From the IMG/VR virus record IMGVR_UViG_3300020172_006270, positions 159,269-223,268 of that record: a stretch of 64,000 bases of DNA. One strand, given 5' to 3'. Made by a program: the position numbers and the translations under genes. Source of the stretch: a virus. Below, in pieces: positions 22,877-31,185 of this stretch; positions within the stretch are counted from its first letter, which is position 1; the number at the start of each line of letters is the position of its first letter. The notes under the pieces are model-generated. The model saw only the letters and a list, made by a program, of their open reading frames with translations. It did no database searches and was not told the DNA's origin.

Positions 22877-22908
22877 CAAAAGCCAGGGGAAAAATCCCCT
22901 GGCTTTTG
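22877..22908. terminator. Bidirectional terminator
   Basis: A 14-bp perfect stem CAAAAGCCAGGGGA / TCCCCTGGCTTTTG with an AAAA loop, between two convergent genes (ends at 22872 and 22933). Both strands show a short T-rich stretch after the stem. Confidence 0.85.
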
Positions 22909-22932
22909 CCTTTTCACGCATTCGCAGAAAAA

Positions 22933-23478
22933 TTACTTAGAGTAACTTCCGTATGCCATGTTGCCCGTCAACCGGGAATACGTTCCATCGGAAATCTTGG
23001 CGTAACTGCCATTTGGCAGTCTTCCATAAGACTCGCCGTCGATCTGAATGCCAGCACCACCAGGGAAACCTTCTTGGTGAGGGTTCGGCGGCTGAATCTT
23101 CTTTGGCGGCAAAGGAAGTTCTTCCGGCTGAGTGGTCTTCTTTGGAGCCGGAGCAGGGAACTCACGGTACTCGCCCTTATACGGCAGATAGTTCGGCTCA
23201 GGCATCACGGCCTTCTTGCCTTCAGTGTATTGAGGCTGAGGTTGAGGCTGACCAACAATCACATATCCACCGCTCGAAGAACAACCGCTGTTGTAGCTAT
23301 AGACGGGAGCAGAGTGGTAAAAAGGTGCCGAGTGGAACACTCGCCCACCAAAGACATGGCCAGAGCCACACTGGTTTCCACCAAAGAAACGCCCGCCCGT
23401 GTTGCACTGAGCCGATGCGGTGTCGCTCCAAGCGACGAGGACTGCGATTGCAGCCACGATTACAAGAAACTTCTTCAC
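22933..23478 (-). CDS. Exported Gly/Tyr/Ser-rich protein
   Basis: 181 aa, starting at a GTG (23478) with GGAGTC upstream. The signal peptide is KKFLVIVAAIAVLVAW with predicted cleavage after DTASA. The mature part begins with a Cys/Gly/His-rich region (GGRFFGGNQCGSGH), continues with a Pro/Gln-rich linker and ends with short repeats of the type SYGRLPNGSYAKISDGTYS. There is no transmembrane anchor, so it is released to the periplasm or beyond. The repeats suggest a beta-structured binding module. A 299-aa antisense frame here is a shadow. Confidence 0.75.
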   Translation of the reverse strand: MKKFLVIVAAIAVLVAWSDTASAQCNTGGRFFGGNQCGSGHVFGGRVFHSAPFYHSAPVYSYNSGCSSSGGYVIVGQPQPQPQYTEGKKAVMPEPNYLPYKGEYREFPAPAPKKTTQPEELPLPPKKIQPPNPHQEGFPGGAGIQIDGESYGRLPNGSYAKISDGTYSRLTGNMAYGSYSK

Positions 23479-23568
23479 TGCAAGACTCCTTCAGAGAATC
23501 GGAAATTCCAGTCGGTCGTTCCAACTGATCCCCCACAGTTTACTCGATCTCGGTCGGAAGTCAACCCG

Positions 23569-23811
23569 TCATTTCTTCTGCACCAACTTGGTGAACTCGC
23601 TGTCGGAAAGGTAGGTTTTCGGGTTGCGAAGAATCTTTTCCATCAGTTCTTTCCCCCGTGGGCTGTTGAGATGCTCCCAGATGAAACGTCGGGTGGATAT
23701 ATCGTACTGATCGAGTGCGGTTTTCAGAGCAGATACGAGGGTCGATATAGCCTGGACTTTATTGTTGCCCCGGTCTTTGCCTTCGTTGATGTATTCCTTG
23801 AATGATTCCAT
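23569..23811 (-). CDS. Small protein with capsid-targeting-like N-terminus
   Basis: 80 aa: MESFKEYINEGKDRG followed by a mainly helical body with TLVSALKTALDQYDI and GKELMEKILRNPKTYL. The start is very close to the T4 internal-protein leader (MKTYQEFIAEA type), with I-N-E followed by G as a predicted cleavage site. The remaining 70 residues are compact and charged. It is a single gene. A packaged internal head protein is the best guess. Confidence 0.7.
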   Translation of the reverse strand: MESFKEYINEGKDRGNNKVQAISTLVSALKTALDQYDISTRRFIWEHLNSPRGKELMEKILRNPKTYLSDSEFTKLVQKK

Positions 23812-23898
23812 GCTTTATCTAGGGTATTGGCTAAAGTTATTGTCGGCACTGCCGATATAACTTGTAACTTCCAACTACTTTCAACAACTAGGTGAACT

Positions 23899-24351
23899 AT
23901 GAAAAAGATCAACAAAACCGACCCCGCACGAATCAAAGCTGGCGACCTGATGGCAATCGTGCATTATGTCAAAGTTAAGAGTGCCATTCCAAGCAACTAC
24001 GAACTCTTCACATCCGACGTAGACTTAGACAACCACACCATGCGAGTTCAAGGAAAAGAACTTCTGGAATGTGCCTTCTCTGCCGATCAATACTCCGAAG
24101 AAATCAAAGTCTCGAAGACACAAGCAGCGGAACTGTTGATTCATTCTCCCAACCGCCCATTCACGGTCAGCTTCAATAAGACTGATGGCTCGGAACGCAC
24201 ACTGAGAGGCCGTCTGATCTCTCCAGAGCCACTATTGGGTCGGTCAATGGTAGAAGACCTGGATGAAACCAGCGACCATAAATTGCGACAAGTGGATCAC
24301 AGAACGATCAATTGGTTGATCGTCGAAGGCACGAAGTATATCGTGAAGTAA
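23899..24351 (+). CDS. WYL_2-like SH3-barrel protein
   Basis: 150 aa. The C-terminal half carries the WYL_2 (formerly DUF2693) pattern: RPFTVSFNKTDGSERTLRG, followed by VDHRTINWLIVEG and a closing strand. The N-terminal half is a separate mixed domain. Small barrels of this type are common in phages and are thought to bind ligands or nucleic acid; the role is unproven. GGTGAACT stands before the ATG. It is convergent with the DUF6527-like gene, 1 base apart. Confidence 0.72.
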   Translation: MKKINKTDPARIKAGDLMAIVHYVKVKSAIPSNYELFTSDVDLDNHTMRVQGKELLECAFSADQYSEEIKVSKTQAAELLIHSPNRPFTVSFNKTDGSERTLRGRLISPEPLLGRSMVEDLDETSDHKLRQVDHRTINWLIVEGTKYIVK

Positions 24352-24352
24352 T

Positions 24353-24631
24353 TCAGCACCATACGACTTGGTTTTCTCTAATGAAGTAATGCGTCCTACA
24401 GGGCAATTGAAAGTTGCCGATAGAAGGACTTAGGGAAACCTTCCCATTGTCGTTTGTAAGCGTCCAACCGTTGTGTGGTGGGTTTGGATCAATAGGGGTG
24501 CATACTTGGTGTCCACAGCCACAGCAGCACTTGTGAATGGCAGTAGTGTACTCCAGAGAGATGTAGAGTACGCCTTCTTTCATGTCTTCTGGGATGTAGT
24601 GAACGAATTCGGGCGTTATGTTTGTTAGCAT
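24353..24631 (-). CDS. DUF6527-like protein
   Basis: 92 aa from the ATG at 24631. The whole length matches the DUF6527 pattern: LTNITPEFVHYIPEDM, EGVLYISLEYTTAIHKCCCG, then NGWTLTND, VSLSPSIGNFQLPCRTHYFI and a final VVWC. The cysteine cluster CCCGCG and the later C/H positions suggest a metal site. In bacteria, DUF6527 genes often sit beside ubiquitin-like E1/E2/JAB genes; no such partner is in this window. A role in acting on host ubiquitin-like systems is only a hypothesis. Confidence 0.8.
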   Translation of the reverse strand: MLTNITPEFVHYIPEDMKEGVLYISLEYTTAIHKCCCGCGHQVCTPIDPNPPHNGWTLTNDNGKVSLSPSIGNFQLPCRTHYFIRENQVVWC

Positions 24632-24676
24632 GGTGTATCTATTGTCTCGCCACAATTTGTTTTGATGGCTTGCTGG

Positions 24677-24684
24677 CTAAATAC
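24677..24684 (+). promoter_or_regulatory. CTAAATAC element before 24706
   Basis: GGCTAAATACATTAGCC lies 22 bases before the ATG at 24706 and forms an imperfect palindrome around the TAAATA core. Confidence 0.35.
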
Positions 24685-24705
24685 ATTAGCCACAAAGGAG
24701 ATGAT

Positions 24706-25164
24706 ATGGCACCACAAGAAAATGAACAGAATCCAATGTCTCTTGAAAACCTACCTGCTTACTTGAAGTCTCTTAAAGAGAAAGGAAGCACAGGTGATTG
24801 TCTTGTTGATATGGGAAGGATTGAGGAACCAAAGAAAATGCCTAATAAATGGTTATGGACTCAGCGAATCTTGTTTACGCTTGCTATCTGCATGATCGCT
24901 GGCACAACCGGGTTAATTACTTATGATTTAGCGTCACGACAAGAGCTTACTGTCGTGGTGAATCTCAACAAAGACGCCAACCCAGCCCAGGCAATTCCAG
25001 AAATGGTTTCTGACAGTGGCGGCACTGTTATAGCAGTCAAACAACATGACAGCACTTCAGCTTATGAAGTCAAGGTGTCTACCCGCAAGAGCCGGAAAGC
25101 GCTTTTGGAATGGCTCAACAAGAACAAGAACGTCAAAGAAGTGAAGCTAAAAGAAGACAAATGA
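24706..25164 (+). CDS. Single-span membrane protein with small alpha/beta domain
   Basis: 152 aa from the ATG at 24706 (AAAGGAG upstream). A hydrophilic cytoplasmic part of about 50 residues is followed by one membrane segment (ILFTLAICMIAGTTGLITY) and a periplasmic domain of about 75 residues (ELTVVVNLNKDA, GTVIAVKQHDST, AYEVKVSTRKS) with a beta-alpha-beta look. Its stop overlaps the next start as ATGA. The function is unknown. Confidence 0.75.
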   Translation: MAPQENEQNPMSLENLPAYLKSLKEKGSTGDCLVDMGRIEEPKKMPNKWLWTQRILFTLAICMIAGTTGLITYDLASRQELTVVVNLNKDANPAQAIPEMVSDSGGTVIAVKQHDSTSAYEVKVSTRKSRKALLEWLNKNKNVKEVKLKEDK

Positions 25165-25577
25165 TAATTGAATTCAAACAATGGTTGGAGAATAGCTTTC
25201 CAGAAGCAGCCTGGGGTCCATCTTCTTTAGTTGGAAGCAATGGAACTTCGCTCAGAGTCAATGGTGGATACATCGACATTCAACCTGTTACTAAATGGTC
25301 GCCCAGAAGCCAATCTGTAATCGACTTTTACGTTGATGAAGCCAAAAGGAATCAAGGAATTGGAGATTGGCTAGTCAAACAAGCTAAATTGAAATTCAAA
25401 GATTTGGGAGCGCAAGTATCATCAATTCCTTCGATGAAAGTTTTCTTCAATAATGGATTTAGAAATCCAAATATGGCAAATCAATCATTTGAAGATCATG
25501 TGAAAGAATTTCAAAACAATGGCTCATCACTCTTCCTAGCCATGAATGACGACCAAGGAAAGCCTTACTTTAATTGA
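25161..25577 (+). CDS. GNAT-type acetyltransferase-like protein with targeting-like N-terminus
   Basis: 138 aa from the ATG at 25161. The N-terminus MIIEFKQWLENSFPEAAW fits the shared motif (F-K-Q-W-L). The body has IDFYVDEAKRNQGIGDWLVK, i.e. the acetyl-CoA pyrophosphate loop R-x-x-G-I-G of GNAT enzymes, followed by a helix and FFNNGFRN. It would acetylate an amine or protein. The first GNAT strands are short, so activity is uncertain. The coupling to the membrane protein upstream is by a 4-base overlap. Confidence 0.68.
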   Translation: MIIEFKQWLENSFPEAAWGPSSLVGSNGTSLRVNGGYIDIQPVTKWSPRSQSVIDFYVDEAKRNQGIGDWLVKQAKLKFKDLGAQVSSIPSMKVFFNNGFRNPNMANQSFEDHVKEFQNNGSSLFLAMNDDQGKPYFN

Positions 25578-25580
25578 CGT

Positions 25581-25943
25581 TTATTCAACAGGAATAGCAG
25601 CTTGACCTTGGCTTATGACAGCGTAGGAAATTGATTTGTTGATTCCACTAACGCCACCCATGAAAGTCAGGTTGACTAAATAGCCATCACTTTCAGCACC
25701 ACCTACACTTACAGCAAACTGATCGACTCCCAGAGCAGTACAGATATAGGAATAACTATAGAATCCTCCTGGCAATGGATCGGGGAATTCTAGTGTGTAG
25801 CCACCCCCGCCGTTTAGCGTAGCTATGCCAGCCACGATGATTCGTGGTCCTGCTAATGGCACATATGTATCACGATTATTGTGTGGACCTTTACTTGTTG
25901 CTGCGCCTGGTCCTGATACGCCTGTTACTGATGATGCTCCCAT
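25581..25943 (-). CDS. Virion-type protein of the MGA(S/T)SVTGVSGPG family
   Basis: 120 aa from the ATG at 25943. It begins MGASSVTGVSGPGA, then LAGPRIIVAGIATLNGGGG and a beta-rich Gly body with aromatic residues (FYSYSYIC). It is the next gene after the major capsid protein and a paralogue of 13514-13852. A terminator hairpin lies between it and the capsid gene, so it is expressed from its own signal (AATACATACAG just upstream). A capsid decoration role is inferred from position and composition. Confidence 0.75.
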   Translation of the reverse strand: MGASSVTGVSGPGAATSKGPHNNRDTYVPLAGPRIIVAGIATLNGGGGYTLEFPDPLPGGFYSYSYICTALGVDQFAVSVGGAESDGYLVNLTFMGGVSGINKSISYAVISQGQAAIPVE

Positions 25944-25964
25944 ACTGTATGTATTACAGCGCAA

Positions 25965-25994
25965 CAAAAAACCCACTGGCTTTCACCAGTGGGT
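25965..25994 (-). terminator. Terminator after the major capsid gene
   Basis: A 9-bp stem ACCCACTGG / CCAGTGGGT with a 6-base loop and a TTTTTT run on the minus strand, 33 bases after the capsid stop. Confidence 0.85.
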
Positions 25995-26027
25995 CTTGTT
26001 TTTTCTTTTCTACTGACCTGTCATTGA

Positions 26028-27464
26028 TTAGATGACGAAGTTAGCGATGCTCATACGAGCATAGAACTTGGCACCTTCACGCAGCAATTTCTTGCCGTAG
26101 CGTGTCAGAATACCCTTGCGTGGGCAGAAGGATTCTGGGTCGAGGACCACAGGTGTCTGTGTCAGTGGAACGTATGGGCAGTAGAAGTAACCACTGTCCA
26201 TGTAGCTGTCGCCCTTGTAACCCATCAAAATCTGGTTGGATGGGAAGAGAGGGTCTTTGTACAGTCTCCAACGGTTGTTAACAGTACCAACATACTGGAT
26301 GCCCAGGCTGCTAGTGAATGTTTCGCTTGGGGCTGGAGCAAAACCTGCGGTTGCTGTCTCGAAGATCGAGGCAACTTCAGGGCTGGTTACGAGCCAGTTA
26401 GCTCCACCACGAAGCGTCTTACGGTGGATGACGTTAGAAACTTCAACAACCTTGACATACAACGACTCATACTTTTCCTTGATGGTTTCACCAAGAGCAG
26501 TATTGAAGTCCCAAGCGGTTACTGTACCGCTGTTGTTGCGAAGGTCGGTTAGAACTTCACGGTCGATTTCGAGGTTGATTTCCTGGGCCAATACAGCGGT
26601 CAGTTCGGCTTCTGCGTCCAGGTTGTGCTGGCTGCGGAGGTCTTGCTGTGCTTCATAGGACCATACAGCCTTCAACTTACGGGTCTTGGCGGCAATTTCT
26701 TCCGACTCGATCACGAGGTTGATTTCTGGGAGGTCTTGCTGGCACTCCATGTTGTACTCATAGCTGATGACAGCGTGGTTAGCGCCAGGAGCCGAGTTCC
26801 ATGTGAGGGCGAGTTCGCCAGTGTTGTTGTTCAAGCTACCTGCTGTAACCTTAACGCTAGGAGCGCCAATGTCAGTGAAGGTGAAGCTACCACCGGACGA
26901 AACGATGAATGTCTGGACAGCAGTGCTGCCATCATAAATCGTACCAGTTACAGTACCGGCCAAAACTGGTGTGTGTTCCAAAGGAGTGAACACAGCAGCG
27001 GTGTCAGTACCAGCGTCAGTCGAGGTCGTCTCGTTCTGAATGAACTGGTGGGTGTAGAAGATGTCCAGGTTGGCAGTACCGTCAGCGGTCTGCATCAACG
27101 AGTTGGCGTCATCACCAGGGAAACCACCGTTGTTAGAAGCGCCACGGGTTGCACCCTTGTTGCTGCTATAACGGAAGCGTAGGTAATACACCAGACCTGT
27201 TGGGCCTAGCAATGGCTGAACGCTAACAATCTTGTTGGCGATCAACTGTGGGTAAATACGACGGACAAGCGGAATCGAGATTCGCTTGAACTGAGCGATG
27301 TCGCCAGTGTCGGTTGAGACTTCATTCATGAGTCTCTGGTTTTCGAGTAGAACTGCTGTGGCAGAGCGAACGTAACGGTCCTGAATACCTTCGAGGAGTC
27401 CGGTCTTGCCCCAACGAGATTCTAGCTCCTTAGCCTCATTCAAAAATCGAGAATTTGCGTTCAT
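26028..27464 (-). CDS. Major capsid protein (T4 gp23-like)
   Basis: 478 aa, somewhat shorter than T4 gp23 (521 aa). It lies directly after scaffold and protease genes, in T4 order 21-22-23. Gp23-like regions include IAQFKRISIPLVRRIYPQLI and the C-terminal stretch YMDSGYFYCPYVPLTQTPVV. The N-terminus has RFLNEAKEL, an L-N-E/A site that would suit the prohead protease. The middle (about residues 170-240) contains an Ig-like or insertion-type beta segment. A truncated copy of the C-terminus is encoded at 18399-18710. It should be the most abundant virion protein. Confidence 0.93.
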   Translation of the reverse strand: MNANSRFLNEAKELESRWGKTGLLEGIQDRYVRSATAVLLENQRLMNEVSTDTGDIAQFKRISIPLVRRIYPQLIANKIVSVQPLLGPTGLVYYLRFRYSSNKGATRGASNNGGFPGDDANSLMQTADGTANLDIFYTHQFIQNETTSTDAGTDTAAVFTPLEHTPVLAGTVTGTIYDGSTAVQTFIVSSGGSFTFTDIGAPSVKVTAGSLNNNTGELALTWNSAPGANHAVISYEYNMECQQDLPEINLVIESEEIAAKTRKLKAVWSYEAQQDLRSQHNLDAEAELTAVLAQEINLEIDREVLTDLRNNSGTVTAWDFNTALGETIKEKYESLYVKVVEVSNVIHRKTLRGGANWLVTSPEVASIFETATAGFAPAPSETFTSSLGIQYVGTVNNRWRLYKDPLFPSNQILMGYKGDSYMDSGYFYCPYVPLTQTPVVLDPESFCPRKGILTRYGKKLLREGAKFYARMSIANFVI

Positions 27465-27508
27465 ATTAGAGTTATCCTCTGGTTATGTGTTGCTTGGAGT
27501 TAAAAGCC

Positions 27509-28405
27509 TTATTGAGCTTGTTTCAAACCCGACAGGATCAACAGTTGATCCACGTCATTGTTTGTGGGTGCAGCGTATTCCGAAATCACTACACCATCAT
27601 CGGATGTCTTACCTCTCCCCGTTACATTCGTTGCATTCGTTGTTCTTTCTTTCTGCTCGTTGACAACCTCGGTCTTCTTCACAGACTTGATGGCCTTACG
27701 GCTCTCTGTGATAAGTTCCTGAGACTGACGCACGGCTTCGTTCAACTTGGTGTTTTCTGTGGAGAGACGGATGTTGCGTGCTTCCATAATGCGAAGCTGG
27801 CCCTTCATCTCTTCTACACTCTTGTTGACTTCTTCCAGCTTGCTGGAAGAAACTGATGCGAAATCATCGTCCGACAAGTAGTTGCTGGTCAGATCAATGA
27901 TCTTGTCCAGAGTAACCTTGTGTTCGGCCATACGAGGATCGTTTAATACGTCCCGCTTGGCTTGTTCATAGATTTCCTGGCCCTTGAATTGCAAGAACTG
28001 GTCAACCTTATCGACAATGTATTCCTTCATCTCAGCCAGTTTCTTGTCGTACTCTTCGTACATCTCGACTTCTAGCTGCTGATTCTTGTCTCGCTCGCCC
28101 TTGAGCATCTGGTATGCTTCTTCATACCCTTCCTCAAGTGCTGCCTTGTACTCTTCACCCTGAAGCTCAAGACGGTTACGAAGATCGCCAATAATAGCGT
28201 ATGCTTCTTCGTAGCCTTTCTCTGCTGTCTTTTCAGCGTTCGCCAACTCGCTAGTAAGCTCGGCGTAGGCTTCTTCAAGTTTCTGATTGTACTCAGTTTC
28301 GAGATTTACCTTAGCCTGCTCTAGCATGTCCTTGACGGCGGCTGCGACTTCGTTAATCTCAGATTCAGGTAGGAGCTTCTTCAGTGCTTCTGTAATCTTA
28401 TCCAT
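27509..28405 (-). CDS. Prohead core scaffold protein (T4 gp22-like)
   Basis: 298 aa, highly charged and almost entirely helical, with long coiled-coil repeats from about residue 25 to 145 (KVNLETEYNQKLEEAYAELT and similar). Near the N-terminus LPESEINEV has possible prohead-protease sites. It lies between the protease (TAATG overlap) and the major capsid protein, the T4 gp22 position. Such proteins form the internal core on which the prohead shell assembles and are then cut and expelled. Assignment rests on position and composition rather than sequence identity. Confidence 0.85.
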   Translation of the reverse strand: MDKITEALKKLLPESEINEVAAAVKDMLEQAKVNLETEYNQKLEEAYAELTSELANAEKTAEKGYEEAYAIIGDLRNRLELQGEEYKAALEEGYEEAYQMLKGERDKNQQLEVEMYEEYDKKLAEMKEYIVDKVDQFLQFKGQEIYEQAKRDVLNDPRMAEHKVTLDKIIDLTSNYLSDDDFASVSSSKLEEVNKSVEEMKGQLRIMEARNIRLSTENTKLNEAVRQSQELITESRKAIKSVKKTEVVNEQKERTTNATNVTGRGKTSDDGVVISEYAAPTNNDVDQLLILSGLKQAQ

Positions 28406-29088
28406 TAGCCTAACCTCGCTTTGATATTGCTAGTTTGTTGTTCAATGATCCCGCCCAAGCAAGCAATAAGTGCTTCTTTATTTACATTATGTATGCGGCT
28501 ACATTCATTTTTCGCCACATTTTTGTGAATTTCAGAACTTGGTGCTGGTGTGTAACTTTCTTTCTTGCCAACGACCTTCTCCTGAAAGGCGTTGTAGGTG
28601 CTAGGATCAGCAACAGCATCGAAAGTAATTAGCTTGTAGCTTTCGCCAATAACTAAAATTCCATTCTCATCACTGCGACCGTTGCCAACGCCTCGGCTGC
28701 TGATTCCAACTCTCACCCCGTCAGACAAAAGACTTCGTAGTATTCTGCCGTGCGGTGTATTAAGAATCTCTCCTTCACCCATGAGGTTGTTTCCCTCCCA
28801 CCACAATTTAGTGATGACGTGAGAACATTTCTCAAAGTGAATGATCGAATCTGTAGGGTGATCTAACTCTCCCACCAGCCCACGGGCTTCTACGATGGGA
28901 ATCAATTTCTTGACGTTCTCATCGAGAACACCATAGGGGTAAATTCTTTTGTTTTTGTTAACTGCCTCGGCCTCTTGGAACTTGCCCTTGAACTTAGTCA
29001 GCCCCTTATCGGTAGCTGACTCGTTCAAATTCAAGACAAACCCGCCATTGTCACAGCAGTCAACGAATAGACTTAATCTTTCATCCAT
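28405..29088 (-). CDS. Prohead maturation protease (T4 gp21-like, S78/U9 type)
   Basis: 227 aa. The core shows KNKRIYPYGVL, GLVGELDHP (catalytic histidine region) and VRVGISSRGVG (serine region), followed by LITFDAVADPS, as in gp21 proteases of T4-like phages. It would cleave scaffold, capsid N-termini and internal proteins after L/I-x-E during head maturation. The last 60 residues are a low-similarity tail and may be removed by self-cleavage. Its stop overlaps the scaffold start. Many proteins of this window carry N-terminal sites that suit this enzyme. Confidence 0.92.
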   Translation of the reverse strand: MDERLSLFVDCCDNGGFVLNLNESATDKGLTKFKGKFQEAEAVNKNKRIYPYGVLDENVKKLIPIVEARGLVGELDHPTDSIIHFEKCSHVITKLWWEGNNLMGEGEILNTPHGRILRSLLSDGVRVGISSRGVGNGRSDENGILVIGESYKLITFDAVADPSTYNAFQEKVVGKKESYTPAPSSEIHKNVAKNECSRIHNVNKEALIACLGGIIEQQTSNIKARLG

Positions 29089-29111
29089 TGACGCACTCCT
29101 TTTTGTGTGTG

Positions 29112-31016
29112 TTAGACCTTGGTTTCGCCTTTATCGACAACTAGGTTGTCGGACTTCATCTTGTACTTGCTCTTGTCCCAAGGGGAGTCAGGCACATACG
29201 GGTTCTTCAAGTTCGGCCATGTATCGCCAGACTGCCAACGGCTCCAATCGCTTTCGCCGTCATCAACTGCCGACTTCTCTTTCATCTTGTAGTCACCGAA
29301 AGGCTTCGGTACATATGGGTTCTTCATGTCCGGCCAAGTGTCTGCACCGCCAATGTTGCTCCATGAACGATTTCGCATTTCATCTGCTAGTCCGTTCTTG
29401 TAGCTCTTGCCGTCAGATACCGGAGCTTCGTCGCCCCAATCGCCGGTGTACTTGGATGGAACTGCATCATGCTGTTTAGCGTTCCAAGACATTTTTGGGT
29501 GATCGCCATTAACAGTGTGGTGTACATCACTGTTTGAAACGTCCCATGTGCTTTCAGCACCGGAAACATTCGCCTCAACTAGATCGTGCAGGTAATTGGC
29601 AATAGCCTCTGCAAGATTCAGGTCAACTTGAACTTCACGGTTCAGAACAGCAGCACATTCCTGCATGTAGTTCTCAACTTCAGCCTTGGTTGCTTCGTCG
29701 CCAGTTTCAGCAGCAACACGGTGGACTTCGTGGAGAGCCTTGAACAAGTCAGCAAACACTCGCAGATCAGCCGAGTCAGACTCGTCTAGCTGGGTGTAGA
29801 ACTTGTCAGCAACAGTCTTGAATTCCTTGTAGGAATCTTCACAAGTCTTGCATTCAGCGGTCAGGTCAGCAGTGCTACCGGCCAGGGAGCCGATCTTACG
29901 AACTCGATCTGTGAAGGCGTTGTGAGCAGTACGGAGAATTGCTTCTGCCATGAAAGAACACATATTGTCGTCATAATTGGTGACATTAGCTGTCTCCAAT
30001 GCTGTCGAAATCTGCTCTGCCAATTCACCTTCGGTGATGTACAGAACGTCCGGCCAACGGCTGACAATAGCTTCTAGGGTTTCTTCGAGTGAAGAATTGT
30101 CCGAAATATTGTTGTATCGCTTCAGATCGGTCATCGCCTTGATGAAAGTCTGGTCTTCTGAGAGCTTCTTGACGTTTCCACGGAGAACCTTGATCTCATG
30201 ATCCATAGTCTTCCAGTTGAAGGTCAAAATCTTGCCCTCGTTACGCTTCTGGATTGTTGGCATAGCCACACCAGTTACGTTGCCTCTGTCGTCTGTCTGA
30301 ATCATGGATTCGGACATTACAGGGCCAAATTCTTTGTAGTCCAAATAGCTCATGACGTTCTCGCACATCATCGACCATTCCTTAATGGTGGTCGGCTTGA
30401 CTTTACGAGCGTATGTACGCCAACGTGGGTTGGAAGAACCACCTAACTGCTTAGAAGCAGATGATCGCTTGCGACCGAGTTGTTCTTTCTGGCTCTTGGA
30501 TACACGGGAGAGGGTTTTGTTGCGTGAACGAGTACGCTTGGCGACCAAAGAACGGCTCTGCTTCTTGCCCCGCAGCGGAGAGTTGCTGCCAGTAGGCTTG
30601 GAAACAGTGACCTTAAATGCTTCGCTGACGAGCAATTCACGTCGAACGAACGGCATAGAAAGATAAGCCTCAAACTGCTGGCTTGCCTTAGCGTCGTTGC
30701 TCTCAAGTAGTGAATCTACCATATTGACTAGGATTTGGCGGGCGTTTTTCTTCTCGCTTTCCTCTTCAATAACCAATTGTTCAAGGTTCTCAAGAACCAA
30801 CTGGTCCTTGTCTAACTTGTAGCTGGCGTGTACGAAACTTCCGTCCGGTGCTTGGTATGTGACATCGGATTCCCCGAAGGTGAATAACTTTAAGTCATCT
30901 ACACCCAAGGTTTTTGCCAGCACTTCTTCTGCCCCGATTAACTCTTCCTGGGCGTTTGTAAGTGATGCTTCTTCGATTTTCTTAAACGCATCGAAGCTGA
31001 TTAGTTTTCTTTTCAT
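29112..31016 (-). CDS. Large head-module protein with basic centre and C-terminal repeats
   Basis: 634 aa from the ATG at 31016; the longer 675-aa frame lacks support. It starts MKRKLISFDAFKKIEEASLT, with an I-E-E/A site near residue 16. Residues about 130-180 are strongly basic (Arg/Lys/Ser-rich, e.g. KRTRSRNKTLSRVSKSQK), suggesting DNA contact. A helical centre follows. The last 100 residues hold two copies of DTWPxxKNPYVPxxxxxxYKMK. It lies between portal and protease, where T4 has gp67/gp68 core proteins, so an internal or core protein is likely. No homologue is recognised. Confidence 0.78.
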   Translation of the reverse strand: MKRKLISFDAFKKIEEASLTNAQEELIGAEEVLAKTLGVDDLKLFTFGESDVTYQAPDGSFVHASYKLDKDQLVLENLEQLVIEEESEKKNARQILVNMVDSLLESNDAKASQQFEAYLSMPFVRRELLVSEAFKVTVSKPTGSNSPLRGKKQSRSLVAKRTRSRNKTLSRVSKSQKEQLGRKRSSASKQLGGSSNPRWRTYARKVKPTTIKEWSMMCENVMSYLDYKEFGPVMSESMIQTDDRGNVTGVAMPTIQKRNEGKILTFNWKTMDHEIKVLRGNVKKLSEDQTFIKAMTDLKRYNNISDNSSLEETLEAIVSRWPDVLYITEGELAEQISTALETANVTNYDDNMCSFMAEAILRTAHNAFTDRVRKIGSLAGSTADLTAECKTCEDSYKEFKTVADKFYTQLDESDSADLRVFADLFKALHEVHRVAAETGDEATKAEVENYMQECAAVLNREVQVDLNLAEAIANYLHDLVEANVSGAESTWDVSNSDVHHTVNGDHPKMSWNAKQHDAVPSKYTGDWGDEAPVSDGKSYKNGLADEMRNRSWSNIGGADTWPDMKNPYVPKPFGDYKMKEKSAVDDGESDWSRWQSGDTWPNLKNPYVPDSPWDKSKYKMKSDNLVVDKGETKV

Positions 31017-31185
31017 AATCAATTGACTCCCTGTGCTGTTGTTGGATTCCTCATGCGCAACTGCTTCACTGCTGCTTGTGATGAGGGTATGTATTAACTC
31101 TATCTCAAATTTTACACCGTAATTCGTAAAATCCCTCACCGCCTAGTACATAGGTATGCAGAGAACATCAAAAACGGGATTCAAA

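Noticed and set aside
22906-23805. 299-aa plus-strand open frame
   Set aside because: It runs antisense through two supported minus-strand genes (one with signal peptide, one with the leader motif) and has Arg/Ser/Val-rich random composition.
31017-31139. N-terminal extension of the head-module protein to 675 aa
   Set aside because: The extension has no SD and no leader motif; the ATG at 31016 has GGGAG upstream and the motif FDAFKKIEEA directly after it.
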